DNA of 34,327 nt, taken from positions 1 through 34,327 of the IMG/VR virus record IMGVR_UViG_3300018080_008403; one strand, given 5' to 3'. The notes below the pieces were generated by a model. That model was not told the origin of the DNA. It did not search any database and was given only the letters and a program-made list of their open reading frames with translations. A program made the translations under genes and the position numbers. The stretch's first letter is position 1; each line of letters begins with the position of its first letter. This DNA is from a virus. This document shows positions 1-6,342 of the stretch, one piece after another.

Positions 1-627
1 CTACTGCACGCCGAAGTACCGGGCGTCCGGGTGGTAGGTGATAAGAGCGCTGGTCGATTGCTCCGGATGGAGCTGGTATTCCGCGGACAGCGCGATGCCG
101 ATGCGCTCGGCCTCGAGCAGCTTCATGAGCTGGACCTGGTCGGCGAGGTTGGGGCAGGCGGGGTAGCCGAAGCTAAAGCGGGCGCCTTGATAGCCCTGCT
201 TGAAGAGCTTCTTGAGGTCGCGCGCGTCCTGGCCGGCGACGCCCAGCTCGATACGGACCTGCTTGTGGACGTACTCGGCCAGCGCCTCGGCGGCCTCGGC
301 GCCCAACCCGTGCAGCATCAGGTACTGCAGATACTTGTTGTCGTCGAACCACTGCCGGGCCACCTCGCTGACCTTGCTGCCGACGGTGACGATCGACAAC
401 GCGACCACGTCCGGGACGCCGGCCTCCAGCGGCCGCCAGAAGTCTGCCAGGCACCAGTACGGAGCCTTGTGCTGGCGCGGGAACGTGAAGCGAGCGATCT
501 CGCGGCCGTGATGCTCCGGGCGTTTGATGGTTCCGGTGGGCGGCTCGAAGATGATCAGGTCGTCGCCCCTGGAGTTCGCCGGCCAGTATCCGTGGACTGC
601 ACAGGAAAAAATGGCCGAATTGTCCAT
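1..627 (-). pseudogene. metH: 3' fragment of metH (activation domain of B12-dependent methionine synthase), cut by the prophage
   Basis: The 208-residue frame matches the C-terminal S-adenosylmethionine-binding activation domain of MetH, which supports reductive remethylation of cob(II)alamin. Visible signatures are HGYWPANSRGDDLIIF near residue 12, LADFWRP near 60, the MetH motif R150 to GYPACP (154-159), and the closing block EYQLHPEQSTSALITYHPDARYF. Only about 200 residues are present. The helical start of this domain and the homocysteine, folate and cobalamin domains of a normal ~1,200-residue MetH are missing. Family similarity begins at about residue 10; residues 1-9 are encoded by sequence assigned to the prophage end. 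The ATG at 627 is therefore probably accidental. The stop codon is at bases 1-3. A stand-alone activation-domain gene is the alternative, but such a protein should keep the missing helical segment. The identification is strong; the disruption is inferred from the abrupt loss of homology. Confidence 0.8.
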
Positions 628-730
628 TGAGGGAAACGCGGGTTAAGTGGTGTTGTGGCCGAGAGTTAGGTGGGAATCAACGGTGCGCGGAAATATGGCC
701 ACGCAAGCGCGCACGGCCGGAATTCGGCCA
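598..730. mobile_element. Left end of the prophage with candidate transposase-binding repeats
   Basis: MetH homology ends at base 597 and a TG dinucleotide, the usual terminus of Mu-type elements, follows at 598. TGCACAGGAAAAAATGGCC (598-616) recurs as TGCGCGGAAATATGGCC (684-700). A 10-bp core TGGCCGAATT (612-621) recurs inverted at 721-730. Multiple related subterminal sites are typical of MuA-type transposase ends. The 5 bp just outside, TGGAC (593-597), would be the target duplication. From 731 to 944 I see no gene, only the TGTAAC cluster listed separately. Confidence 0.6.
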
Positions 731-825
731 GCGGTGCGGTCATTCTTCTGCGCACGCGGCCACGTTGGCGGCGCGGCGTAAGCGGCGGTGGTGCCGAGGG
801 TTGTGGGGGATGCCGGGGTCCCGGC

Positions 826-876
826 GTTACAGATGGCGTGTAACAGCCCGTGTAACGTTGTGACAGGGTTGTTACA
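826..876. promoter_or_regulatory. Cluster of four TGTAAC/GTTACA motifs
   Basis: GTTACA occurs at 826-831 and 871-876, and TGTAAC at 839-844 and 851-856, giving two nested inverted pairs in 51 bp. It lies about 70 bp beyond the end of the last leftward gene. It could be a binding cluster for a phage DNA-binding protein or a pair of small hairpins ending the leftward transcript. There is no T-run, so a classical terminator is less likely. Confidence 0.35.
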
Positions 877-944
877 AGGAATCGGGGCTCGAAGCGGGTT
901 CAGAGAGGCTTCGAGGGTTGCTTGGGAAAGGGCCGGAAACGGGG

Positions 945-1646
945 TCACGAGGCGGCCTGGTGGGCTGCTTGGCGCATGCGGCAGCGGGCGGTCTTGGCGA
1001 AGTCGGGGTCGAGCTCGATGCCGATGAAGCGGCGGCCGATCTGCAGGCACGCCACGCCAGTGGAACCGCTGCCGGCGGTCGGGTCGAGCACGAGCTGGTT
1101 GGGTCGGGTGACCTTCTCGACCAGGGGTCGCAGCAGGCGCACGGGCTTCTGCGTCGGGTGCACGAGTTCGCGTGGGGAGACCTTCGGACAGCGGAGCACC
1201 GAGCGGGGGCGGCCGTTGGGGAAGGCGAAGCGGCCCTTGGTCGCGAACCAGATCACGTCGTGCTGAGGCGCGAAGGTTGAAGCGCAATCGCCGGCGCCAT
1301 GATACTCGCGGTCCCAGATGACCTGCGAGCGGACGTGCAGACCGGCGTGGGTGATGGCGTCCTTGAAGACGTCCTGCACATCGCCGCGACAGAAGCACAG
1401 CAACACACCGCCGTCGGCCAGGATCCGCTGGGCGTCGAAGAGCCACCAGTGAAACGGGCGCGCATCGTTGGCCAGGAGGTTGAAGCGCCGGGAGTGCTTG
1501 GACTGATACGAGATCCCGTAAGGGGGATCGCCGATCACCGCGTGGACGCGCCCGTCGGGGAGCTTGCGCAGCTCGGTGAGGCAGTCGCCGTTGATGAGCG
1601 TCCATCGTCGCCGACCTGAGAGGACCTGGCTGACTCTTCGTTTCAA
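945..1646 (-). CDS. Beta-class DNA methyltransferase (N6-adenine or N4-cytosine)
   Basis: The 233-residue protein transfers a methyl group from S-adenosylmethionine to an exocyclic amino group in DNA. It shows catalytic motif IV as DPPY at residues 40-43, then HPTQKP at about 163-168, then the AdoMet-binding motif I DPTAGSGST at about 188-196, followed by GIELD. The order IV before I defines the beta class. It is the last gene of the leftward operon. The start is a TTG at 1646 directly behind a GGGAGG purine run, closer than usual, but the conserved core begins only about 15 residues in, so no later start fits well. No restriction endonuclease is adjacent, so a solitary phage enzyme protecting against host restriction or marking phage DNA is likely. 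Target sequence and adenine/cytosine choice cannot be read from the protein. Confidence 0.88.
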   Translation of the reverse strand: MKRRVSQVLSGRRRWTLINGDCLTELRKLPDGRVHAVIGDPPYGISYQSKHSRRFNLLANDARPFHWWLFDAQRILADGGVLLCFCRGDVQDVFKDAITHAGLHVRSQVIWDREYHGAGDCASTFAPQHDVIWFATKGRFAFPNGRPRSVLRCPKVSPRELVHPTQKPVRLLRPLVEKVTRPNQLVLDPTAGSGSTGVACLQIGRRFIGIELDPDFAKTARCRMRQAAHQAAS

Positions 1647-1670
1647 CCTCCCTTCGCTATCTCTGAACCT

Positions 1671-2192
1671 CTATGATGTCCGTATCGAATCTGGCCGGCG
1701 TGTAAAGACCGCTGGTGTTGTGGCACCAGCGGCGTTCCGGGTAGACTGAACCTCCCCGGCGCGCCGGTCTTCTGCAATGAGCTTGGCCAGTTCGTCGCGG
1801 GCCCAGTCGGTTATGGTGAGGATCTCGTAGCGGACCACGTAGAGTGAGCCGCCGGAGTTGCGCCAGCGATCGAAGGCCGGGAACGTGCAGTCTCCCCAGA
1901 TCTGCTGACGGGCCGACTTGGGCAAGGCTTCCGGGTGCTCGTGCAGCCAAGCGAAGCCCTCGGCCTCGTAATCGCTGCTGGGCATTGAACTAAGCGGCTC
2001 GTAGAGCGCATCCTGCGTCAGCCGGCCGGTACCGATCGGGCGACCACCGAAACGGGGCGAGCGGTTGTAGGCGACGAACTCGGTCCCGCGCTTCCAGAGC
2101 GCCGCATAGGCCGGCGACCAGTCGCGGCGCGTGGCGGTCTTCACCAGTGCGACGAACGCAGCCCAGGTCCAGCCGAACGAGAGGATCATCAT
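1671..2192 (-). CDS. ASCH-domain-like protein, function unknown
   Basis: This 173-residue protein begins MMILSFGWTWAAFVALVKTATRRDW and continues with a strand-rich segment (GTEFVAYNRSPRFGG, YVVRYEIL). The pattern resembles ASCH/PUA-like folds, where an N-terminal SF...TRR segment lines a nucleic-acid-binding pocket. The assignment is by eye and moderate. The ATG at 2192 overlaps the stop of the deaminase gene upstream in the operon as ATGA, which supports this start and suggests translational coupling. It sits between a dCMP deaminase and a DNA methyltransferase, so a role linked to modified nucleotides or nucleic acid is plausible but not shown. The C-terminus (about residues 140-173) is polar and looks disordered. 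Confidence 0.6.
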   Translation of the reverse strand: MMILSFGWTWAAFVALVKTATRRDWSPAYAALWKRGTEFVAYNRSPRFGGRPIGTGRLTQDALYEPLSSMPSSDYEAEGFAWLHEHPEALPKSARQQIWGDCTFPAFDRWRNSGGSLYVVRYEILTITDWARDELAKLIAEDRRAGEVQSTRNAAGATTPAVFTRRPDSIRTS

Positions 2193-2716
2193 GTCTCCAC
2201 CTTCACGCCCAGGAGTTCGATCGCGGTGATGAGCGGGACGAGCGGAGGGTTCTTGTAGTGCACGAGCTCGATGTGGTGATCGCGGGCCAGCAGGGCCACG
2301 CCGGCCTGCTCGTCACTGTCGACCGAGTCGGACGAGAGGTTGCCGTAGACCACGCGCACCAGGCCGGCCTGGATGATCGTCAGCATACAACGCGTGCACG
2401 GGCAACCCGTGACGTAGATCGTGCCGCCCTCCGGACGGTGCGAACAGTTCAGGATCGCGTTGAGCTCTGCGTGCACCATGTACGGGTACTTGTCCGGCCG
2501 CGTCATCGGATACCGCGACTCGTCGCCGCCACGCGGCAGGCCGTCGTACCCCTGGCCCAGGATGCGGTGGTCACGATCGACGATGACGGCGCCGTGCTTG
2601 GTCTCGGGATCGTGCGAGCGCGTGGCGCCCAACACCGCCAACGCGCTGAGGTAGCTGTCCCAGTTGGGGCGGTCGGCGATTGACGATTGGGGATTGACGA
2701 TTGGAGATTGGCTCAT
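2189..2716 (-). CDS. dCMP deaminase family protein (zinc-dependent)
   Basis: The 175-residue protein belongs to the cytidine/deoxycytidylate deaminase fold. The zinc site is H82 in HAE (82-84), with E84 as proton shuttle, and C107/C110 in PCTRC. Family members convert dCMP to dUMP and feed dTMP synthesis; phages often carry them to adjust the nucleotide pool. The first ~15 residues (SPIVNPQSSIADR) are encoded by the GATTGAC-type repeat at 2678-2711, so the native N-terminus may have been lengthened or replaced; the conserved core starts at about NWDSYL (residue 18). The start ATG at 2716 overlaps the stop of the XRE-HNH gene as ATGA, and its own stop overlaps the next start in the same way. 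Confidence 0.88.
   Translation of the reverse strand: MSQSPIVNPQSSIADRPNWDSYLSALAVLGATRSHDPETKHGAVIVDRDHRILGQGYDGLPRGGDESRYPMTRPDKYPYMVHAELNAILNCSHRPEGGTIYVTGCPCTRCMLTIIQAGLVRVVYGNLSSDSVDSDEQAGVALLARDHHIELVHYKNPPLVPLITAIELLGVKVET
2678..2711. repeat. GATTGAC-type heptamer repeat array
   Basis: Degenerate tandem copies of GATTGAC ending in GATTGG. The array lies inside the 5' end of the dCMP deaminase gene and encodes part of its N-terminus. Confidence 0.85.
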
Positions 2717-3495
2717 GCGGGCTCCTTTCTGCGCCGAAAATCCTTGAGCTGCCGGTACTCAATCCAGCGTCGGCGGCTACCAAGAGATGCGCGCCGTTTG
2801 CGTTTGGTCTCCATGTTCGGGCGGATAGATCGCTGCCAGGCGAGCTGCTGCTGGCGCGTCATAAGGATTAGGTTATACAGCTCGTCGTTCAGTGTGTTGC
2901 CATCGGCGTGGACGACGAACATGCCCGGCGGGATGGGGCCGTGTTTGTGCTCGTAGCGATAGCGAGCAAGTGGAATGTAAGCTTCTACGCCCGGTCCGTG
3001 CGGGCGTATTTTGATCCAGCGTCGTTTCGAGCCGTGGCCGTGGTCGCGGCGAATAGTGACACTTCCAACAGGCCGGAGCTTGCGCGCCGCGGCCCCACCA
3101 ACGTGGCCGGGTTTGAACTCGGTAGCGGGCGATTGGTGGATGCCCTTGAGACCCTTACACCATGGGACGTGGCCCTTCGCGAAGCGAGGGCCGATCGTGT
3201 GGCCCGGTTTGAATCCGTTTTGCTTGAGCATCGCCCAATACTGCGGAGAGCCCCAGCGCAGCGGCGCTGCCGCCCGCCTCAACTCCTCTAGCCGGCGAGC
3301 GTCTTTTTCACTGAGATCCAGCGAGGCGATCAGGCGGCGACGGGTGGCCGCGCGCGGAACGTGTTCGCCACGCTCGATCAGGCCGATGTAACTGCTGCTT
3401 ACACAGACATCGCGGCCGAGCGTCGCCTGTGACATGCCACTGCGGCGTCGGGCGCGTCTGATCAACTGGCCGAGCTGGCGCGCCGGGTTTCTCAT
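2713..3495 (-). CDS. XRE-type helix-turn-helix fused to an HNH endonuclease-like domain
   Basis: Residues ~5-60 form a Cro/CI-type helix-turn-helix (LGQLIRRARRRSGMSQATLGRDVCVSSSYIGLIERGEHVP). Residues ~95-150 hold short GFKPGHTIGP / FAKGHVPWCKG / FKPGHVGG elements like the DNA-binding repeats of free-standing HNH homing endonucleases. Residues ~185-215 (GPIPPGMFVVHADGNTLNDELYNLILMT) match the HNH_3 core. The segment after LMT reads RQQQ where the family usually has the last metal-ligand histidine, so catalysis is doubtful. The 260-residue protein could be a homing endonuclease that recognises its site through the XRE head, or a DNA-binding protein derived from one. It overlaps the genes on both sides by 4 bp and so is integrated in the early operon. 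The domain calls are good; the activity is unknown. Confidence 0.75.
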   Translation of the reverse strand: MRNPARQLGQLIRRARRRSGMSQATLGRDVCVSSSYIGLIERGEHVPRAATRRRLIASLDLSEKDARRLEELRRAAAPLRWGSPQYWAMLKQNGFKPGHTIGPRFAKGHVPWCKGLKGIHQSPATEFKPGHVGGAAARKLRPVGSVTIRRDHGHGSKRRWIKIRPHGPGVEAYIPLARYRYEHKHGPIPPGMFVVHADGNTLNDELYNLILMTRQQQLAWQRSIRPNMETKRKRRASLGSRRRWIEYRQLKDFRRRKEPA

Positions 3496-3881
3496 GCCGG
3501 CTCCTCCAAGGGCAGGTTGAGCTGGCCGGCGCCGGCGGCTTCGAGCGCATCACGGAAACGGCGCTCGCGGCTGAGGATCTTGACGCCGCGTTCGTGCAGG
3601 CTCTCCAGGTAGTCGAGCGCGGGCTGGAGATCGTCGCCGCGCTTCAGCAGGCAGCGGCCGGGGTTGTTGGAATCGCACGAGGCCATCACGAGGTGGCCGG
3701 CATCGATCAGCTCGCCGGCCAGGTCGACGATGTCGCGCTCGGGGGCATGCACGGACTTGGCCAGGTCCTTGTCCTTCACCATCGCGCCGGCGCCGTGGTG
3801 GGCGCGCTGGATGTTGAGCTCCAGCAGCAGGTGCCGGGCGCGCGGGGAGAGCTCAGGTTGTGGGGGGGGCTGGGGCGGCAT
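3492..3881 (-). CDS. Hypothetical protein, winged-helix-like
   Basis: This 129-residue acidic-to-neutral protein has no family I recognise. After a proline-rich start it runs LSPRARHLLLELNIQRAHHGAGAMVKDKDLAKSV and then alternates helices and short strands (DIVDLAGELIDAGHLVMASCDSNNPG), a pattern resembling a winged helix with strand turns. Such small proteins often precede DUF5131 or HNH genes in phage operons. The ATG at 3881 lies 29 bp inside the apparent end of the upstream DUF5131 gene because that gene reads through a repeat array. The stop overlaps the next start (ATGA), which indicates co-translation. Confidence 0.65.
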   Translation of the reverse strand: MPPQPPPQPELSPRARHLLLELNIQRAHHGAGAMVKDKDLAKSVHAPERDIVDLAGELIDAGHLVMASCDSNNPGRCLLKRGDDLQPALDYLESLHERGVKILSRERRFRDALEAAGAGQLNLPLEEPA

Positions 3882-4764
3882 CCGTGCCTTTCGATTGACG
3901 ATTGACGATTGACGATTGACGATTGGAGATCTCGGCGATCTGTGGCGGGAGCTGATTCCACTCGCGGCCGTCGAGCAGGCGACCGGCGGTCTTCTTGCCG
4001 AGGCGATACCAGCACCAAGTGGTGGACTCGCGCATTGGGTCGCCCAACATACAATCAGGGTCGCGGCATTCTGCGGGTGTTCGCGTGGCGCCTGATCTCA
4101 GCACCTTGCCGATGCGTGGGCTGATACCCCACTCACCCCACTGCTTGAAGAAGAAGGGGATCTGGTGAGACGCACACCAGTCGCGCGCCGTGCGGAACCA
4201 ATCCGGATGGGCTGGTCGGGCGCCGCGGCCGGACTCGCCGCCGGCGATCAGCCAGTCGATGAACTCCCAGCCGCGCCAGTCGATGGGACCGAGGGCGGGC
4301 TCGTAGCTGACGAACGTGCGCCAGCCGAGCGCGGAGAGGCCGCGTAGATACTTCTGGCGCTCATCGGCGCGGCGCTGGTTTTCGATGCTGACGCCGAGCC
4401 AGACGTTGCGCAAAGGAATGCCGTGGTTTAGGAGCCCCATCAGGCGGGGAACGAGGTCGCGCATGATGCGGGGGCGCTTCGTGAGCACGAGAAAGACGTG
4501 CTGCGGGCAGCGGCGCATCGTGTCAAGGATCCGAGTCAGGTTCGAGCACGCAGAATATCCGACCTGCCTAAGCTTGAATGCTCCGCTAGAGTTGTAAAGC
4601 AAGGGGTGGAAGAGATCGCCCATGCTGGGGACGAAGATGACGCGCGGGCGCTGCGTGGGCTGGACCTCGTCGAAGCGGTCGGGGCGCCAGCGCGGCGCGA
4701 AGGGGTTGTGCTTCGGATAGCCGAACCGGCCGGCGAGACGTTTGGCCATGCGGCTAGTGCCCAT
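3853..4764 (-). CDS. DUF5131 (phage Gp37/Gp68) family protein, N-terminally truncated
   Basis: The 303-residue protein matches the Gp37/Gp68 family almost throughout: RMAKRLAGRFGY near the start, RVIFVPSMGDLFHP, CPQHVFLVLTKRP, RTFVSYEPALGPID, LIAGGESGRGARPAHPDW and IPFFFKQWGEW. Family members normally begin with a WNP...GC..VSPGC..CYA segment whose cysteines are thought to bind a metal or Fe-S centre. Here the protein starts only four residues before the RMAKRLAG block, with no such segment in frame upstream, so the cysteine motif is absent. A good GGAGGTG site lies just before ATG 4764. At the other end, after REWNQLPPQIAEI, the frame reads through a GATTGAC array (SNRQSSIVNRQSK) and ends inside the next gene. 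The function of the family is unknown. Confidence 0.85.
   Translation of the reverse strand: MGTSRMAKRLAGRFGYPKHNPFAPRWRPDRFDEVQPTQRPRVIFVPSMGDLFHPLLYNSSGAFKLRQVGYSACSNLTRILDTMRRCPQHVFLVLTKRPRIMRDLVPRLMGLLNHGIPLRNVWLGVSIENQRRADERQKYLRGLSALGWRTFVSYEPALGPIDWRGWEFIDWLIAGGESGRGARPAHPDWFRTARDWCASHQIPFFFKQWGEWGISPRIGKVLRSGATRTPAECRDPDCMLGDPMRESTTWCWYRLGKKTAGRLLDGREWNQLPPQIAEISNRQSSIVNRQSKGTDAAPAPPTT
3893..3929. repeat. GATTGAC heptamer array
   Basis: Four to five perfect tandem heptamers ending GATTGGAGAT. It lengthens the C-terminus of the DUF5131 frame and lies immediately upstream of the start of the following gene at 3881. Confidence 0.9.
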
Positions 4765-4778
4765 CGGCTGGCACCTCC

Positions 4779-5297
4779 TCAGAACAAGGCCGTGGCCGCG
4801 GGGACGCGGCGGCGGTTGACGAGCCGGGTGCGCGGCGGCGGTGACGGGCGGGCCGGCTCCGCCGGCGGCGGGCCGCCGTGGCGCGGGCGGCGCAGCGCGG
4901 CGGGATCGACCTGGAAACGCACGGTCAGCCCCAGGTCGCGACGGATACGCTCGGCGGCCGGGCGCAGGCGCAGCGAGACGCTCGGGTGCGACACCGCGAT
5001 CGTGAGCACGCCGGCGGAGATCCCGGCGACGCCGACCTGCCAGGCCAGCTCGCCCGGGCACTCGGACATCAGCGCGATCAGCGCCCGCTCGCGCAACGTG
5101 ACCGAGTGCGATGCGCTACGCAGCAGCCTGGTCAGGCTGACGTCGAGTGACACATCACGCTCGCGATACGACCGGGCAGCCGCGAACTCGCGCCGCGTGA
5201 CGCGGATCGACTTCGTTAGCCGGGCGTTGGTGACGAGCTGGTTGTATTGCATGAGGTTCAGGGCGCTGACCTCCATGTCAGCGAAGTTCTCAGTCAT
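4779..5297 (-). CDS. Hypothetical protein (possible distant DciA/DUF721-like segment)
   Basis: The 172-residue protein has a central segment ELAWQVGVAGISAGVLTIAVSHPSVSLRLRPAAERIRRDLGL that faintly recalls DciA/DUF721, a helicase-associated family with the pattern of a strand, a short turn and amphipathic helices. This is a weak eye match and could be chance. The last ~45 residues are rich in Pro and Arg and probably disordered. The N-terminus MTENFADMEVSALNLMQYNQ offers a second in-frame ATG at residue 8. The gene ends 14 bp before the DUF5131 start and is preceded by a short CAGTTTT repeat. I would annotate it as hypothetical. Confidence 0.6.
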   Translation of the reverse strand: MTENFADMEVSALNLMQYNQLVTNARLTKSIRVTRREFAAARSYRERDVSLDVSLTRLLRSASHSVTLRERALIALMSECPGELAWQVGVAGISAGVLTIAVSHPSVSLRLRPAAERIRRDLGLTVRFQVDPAALRRPRHGGPPPAEPARPSPPPRTRLVNRRRVPAATALF

Positions 5298-5310
5298 CAG
5301 TTTTCAGTTT

Positions 5311-5679
5311 TCAGGGCTCGTCATCCCAGCCCTCTTCGTCGTCGAATCCGCTGGCCGTGTCTGCCTGCTCCTCCTCGTCAAGGGCGCCGGGATCGTTCGA
5401 TTCGGATGGCGCGGGAAGCTGGCGGAGTTCGAATGGATAGATCGGCATGCGCTGACTGCGCTTGGCGATCGCACGCGCGATCTTCTCGGTGGTCGGCGTT
5501 ACGCAGTAAAGGGCGTCGGGACTGTAAAGCTGTGTCGTCATGACGCCATCATCGCCGGGTACATCCACGCGCAGCATGGCCTTGCCGTAGTGCTCCTCGG
5601 GCCGAACGTGGCCGGCGATACGGACGTGGCCCATCAGCTCAACGATGGCCCAACCTTCAAATGATCGTGTCTCGGTCAT
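5311..5679 (-). CDS. Conserved phage-type protein of unknown function
   Basis: The 122-residue protein begins TETRSFEGWAIVELMGHVRIAGHVRPEEHYGKAMLRVDVPG and continues TTQLYSPDALYCVTPTTEKIARAIAK. I recall this GWAIVELMGH...YCVTPT arrangement from small proteins in phages and integrative elements, with no known function. The conserved part is about 75 residues and probably a compact beta-rich fold. The remaining ~40 residues are highly acidic (DEEEQADTASGFDDEEGWDDEP), a tail typical of disordered interaction segments. An AAGGTGG sequence precedes ATG 5679. It lies between a 34-residue membrane peptide gene and the DciA-like gene. Confidence 0.7.
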   Translation of the reverse strand: MTETRSFEGWAIVELMGHVRIAGHVRPEEHYGKAMLRVDVPGDDGVMTTQLYSPDALYCVTPTTEKIARAIAKRSQRMPIYPFELRQLPAPSESNDPGALDEEEQADTASGFDDEEGWDDEP

Positions 5680-5706
5680 CTTCCACCTTCTCGCCTTGTT
5701 ACGTTG

Positions 5707-5811
5707 TTACGTTCTCCACCAGGCGGTCCAAAAGAGCAGGAGGCCGGTCAGCCAGTCGAGGATGGCCAGGGCCCAGATCACCAGGCCGAGCTTCGTGTCT
5801 TCACCGATCAT
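5707..5811 (-). CDS. 34-residue single-span membrane peptide
   Basis: This short gene encodes MIGEDTKLGLVIWALAILDW followed by LTGLLLFWTAWWRT: an acidic head and one long hydrophobic helix rich in Leu and Trp, ending Arg-Thr. ATG 5811 is preceded by GGAGGG at ideal spacing and overlaps the stop of the GemA-like gene as ATGA, the same coupling used elsewhere in the operon. That is the main evidence that it is real. A small early membrane peptide could act in superinfection exclusion or modulate a host membrane protein. No homologue is recognised. Confidence 0.65.
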   Translation of the reverse strand: MIGEDTKLGLVIWALAILDWLTGLLLFWTAWWRT

Positions 5812-6290
5812 CCGGTTTCCCTCCGTCGGTTCGTGGCTTCGTGGCTTCGTCGCTGCGCTTTGGCCAGGATGTTGTCGAGCGCGTCGAGGATGTCGCTGGC
5901 CTGGCCGCTCTGAAGGCCCTCGACATACGGGTGCGCGATGCCGTAGCGGCGCTGGAGCCAGCCGGCGCACTTCGCGCTCGACCAGCCGCACTCCTGATGC
6001 AACTGCTTGAGCTTGGCCCAGATCGCTTTGCGCTGCTGCTGGCTGGCATCGGCGTAGGGTGTGTTCACCAGGCGCGGCGTGCCGTGGCGCTCTTCGAGCT
6101 GGTCCATGAAATGCGCGGCCTGGGCGCGCGTCAGATCCTTGAGGCTGGCCACGCCGGCGGCGTCGCGCAAACGTTCGTGATCGAGGCCGAGCTGGCGGCC
6201 GATGGCGTGGAGCCGGCGCAGTTGGGGCGTGGTGACGGAGTCACCCTTCGTCACTGCGTTACTTCGTCTCTTCGTCACGGCCGTTGTCAC
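5808..6290 (-). CDS. GemA-like phage regulatory protein (Mu gp16, DUF1018)
   Basis: The 160-residue protein carries the DUF1018 pattern: an N-terminal helical pair (LRRLHAIGRQLGLDHERLRD, LKDLTRAQAAHFMDQL) and a C-terminal half (QQQRKAIWAKLKQLHQECGW, CAGWLQRRYGIAHPYVEGLQSGQASDILDAL). In Mu this family (GemA) affects host gene expression and DNA topology. The start is GTG 6290, overlapping the upstream stop as GTGA, with AGGTGAG at good spacing. The first 16 residues, VTTAVTKRRSNAVTKG, come from the octamer part of a 102-bp duplicated sequence and are identical to the start of an unrelated protein at 7573, so they are not part of the ancestral domain. An internal GTG at 6278 or 6254 could also be used. 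Confidence 0.75.
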   Translation of the reverse strand: MTTAVTKRRSNAVTKGDSVTTPQLRRLHAIGRQLGLDHERLRDAAGVASLKDLTRAQAAHFMDQLEERHGTPRLVNTPYADASQQQRKAIWAKLKQLHQECGWSSAKCAGWLQRRYGIAHPYVEGLQSGQASDILDALDNILAKAQRRSHEATNRRRETG

Positions 6291-6342
6291 GTTCTCACCT
6301 TGCTAGGTTGGCAGGCCGGGGCCTGCCCTACATCTGGGCGGT
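6241..6342. repeat. 102-bp duplicated leader cassette, copy A
   Basis: By my reading, 100 of 102 positions match 7524-7625. Read leftward it holds a GGCAGGCC/GGCCTGCC palindrome, a purine-rich ribosome-binding stretch, a GTG start and an octamer array that encodes the first residues of the GemA-like protein. Its far end encodes the last residues of the preceding 229-residue protein. Confidence 0.9.

Noticed and set aside
643-1605. Long minus-strand frame covering the methyltransferase region
   Set aside because: Arg/Pro-rich shadow of the methyltransferase frame; GC-rich DNA keeps several frames open here.
4765-5061. Upstream extension of the DUF5131 frame that might supply the missing cysteine motif
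   Set aside because: The extension is a shadow of the 172-residue gene and contains no GC..GC..CYA pattern.
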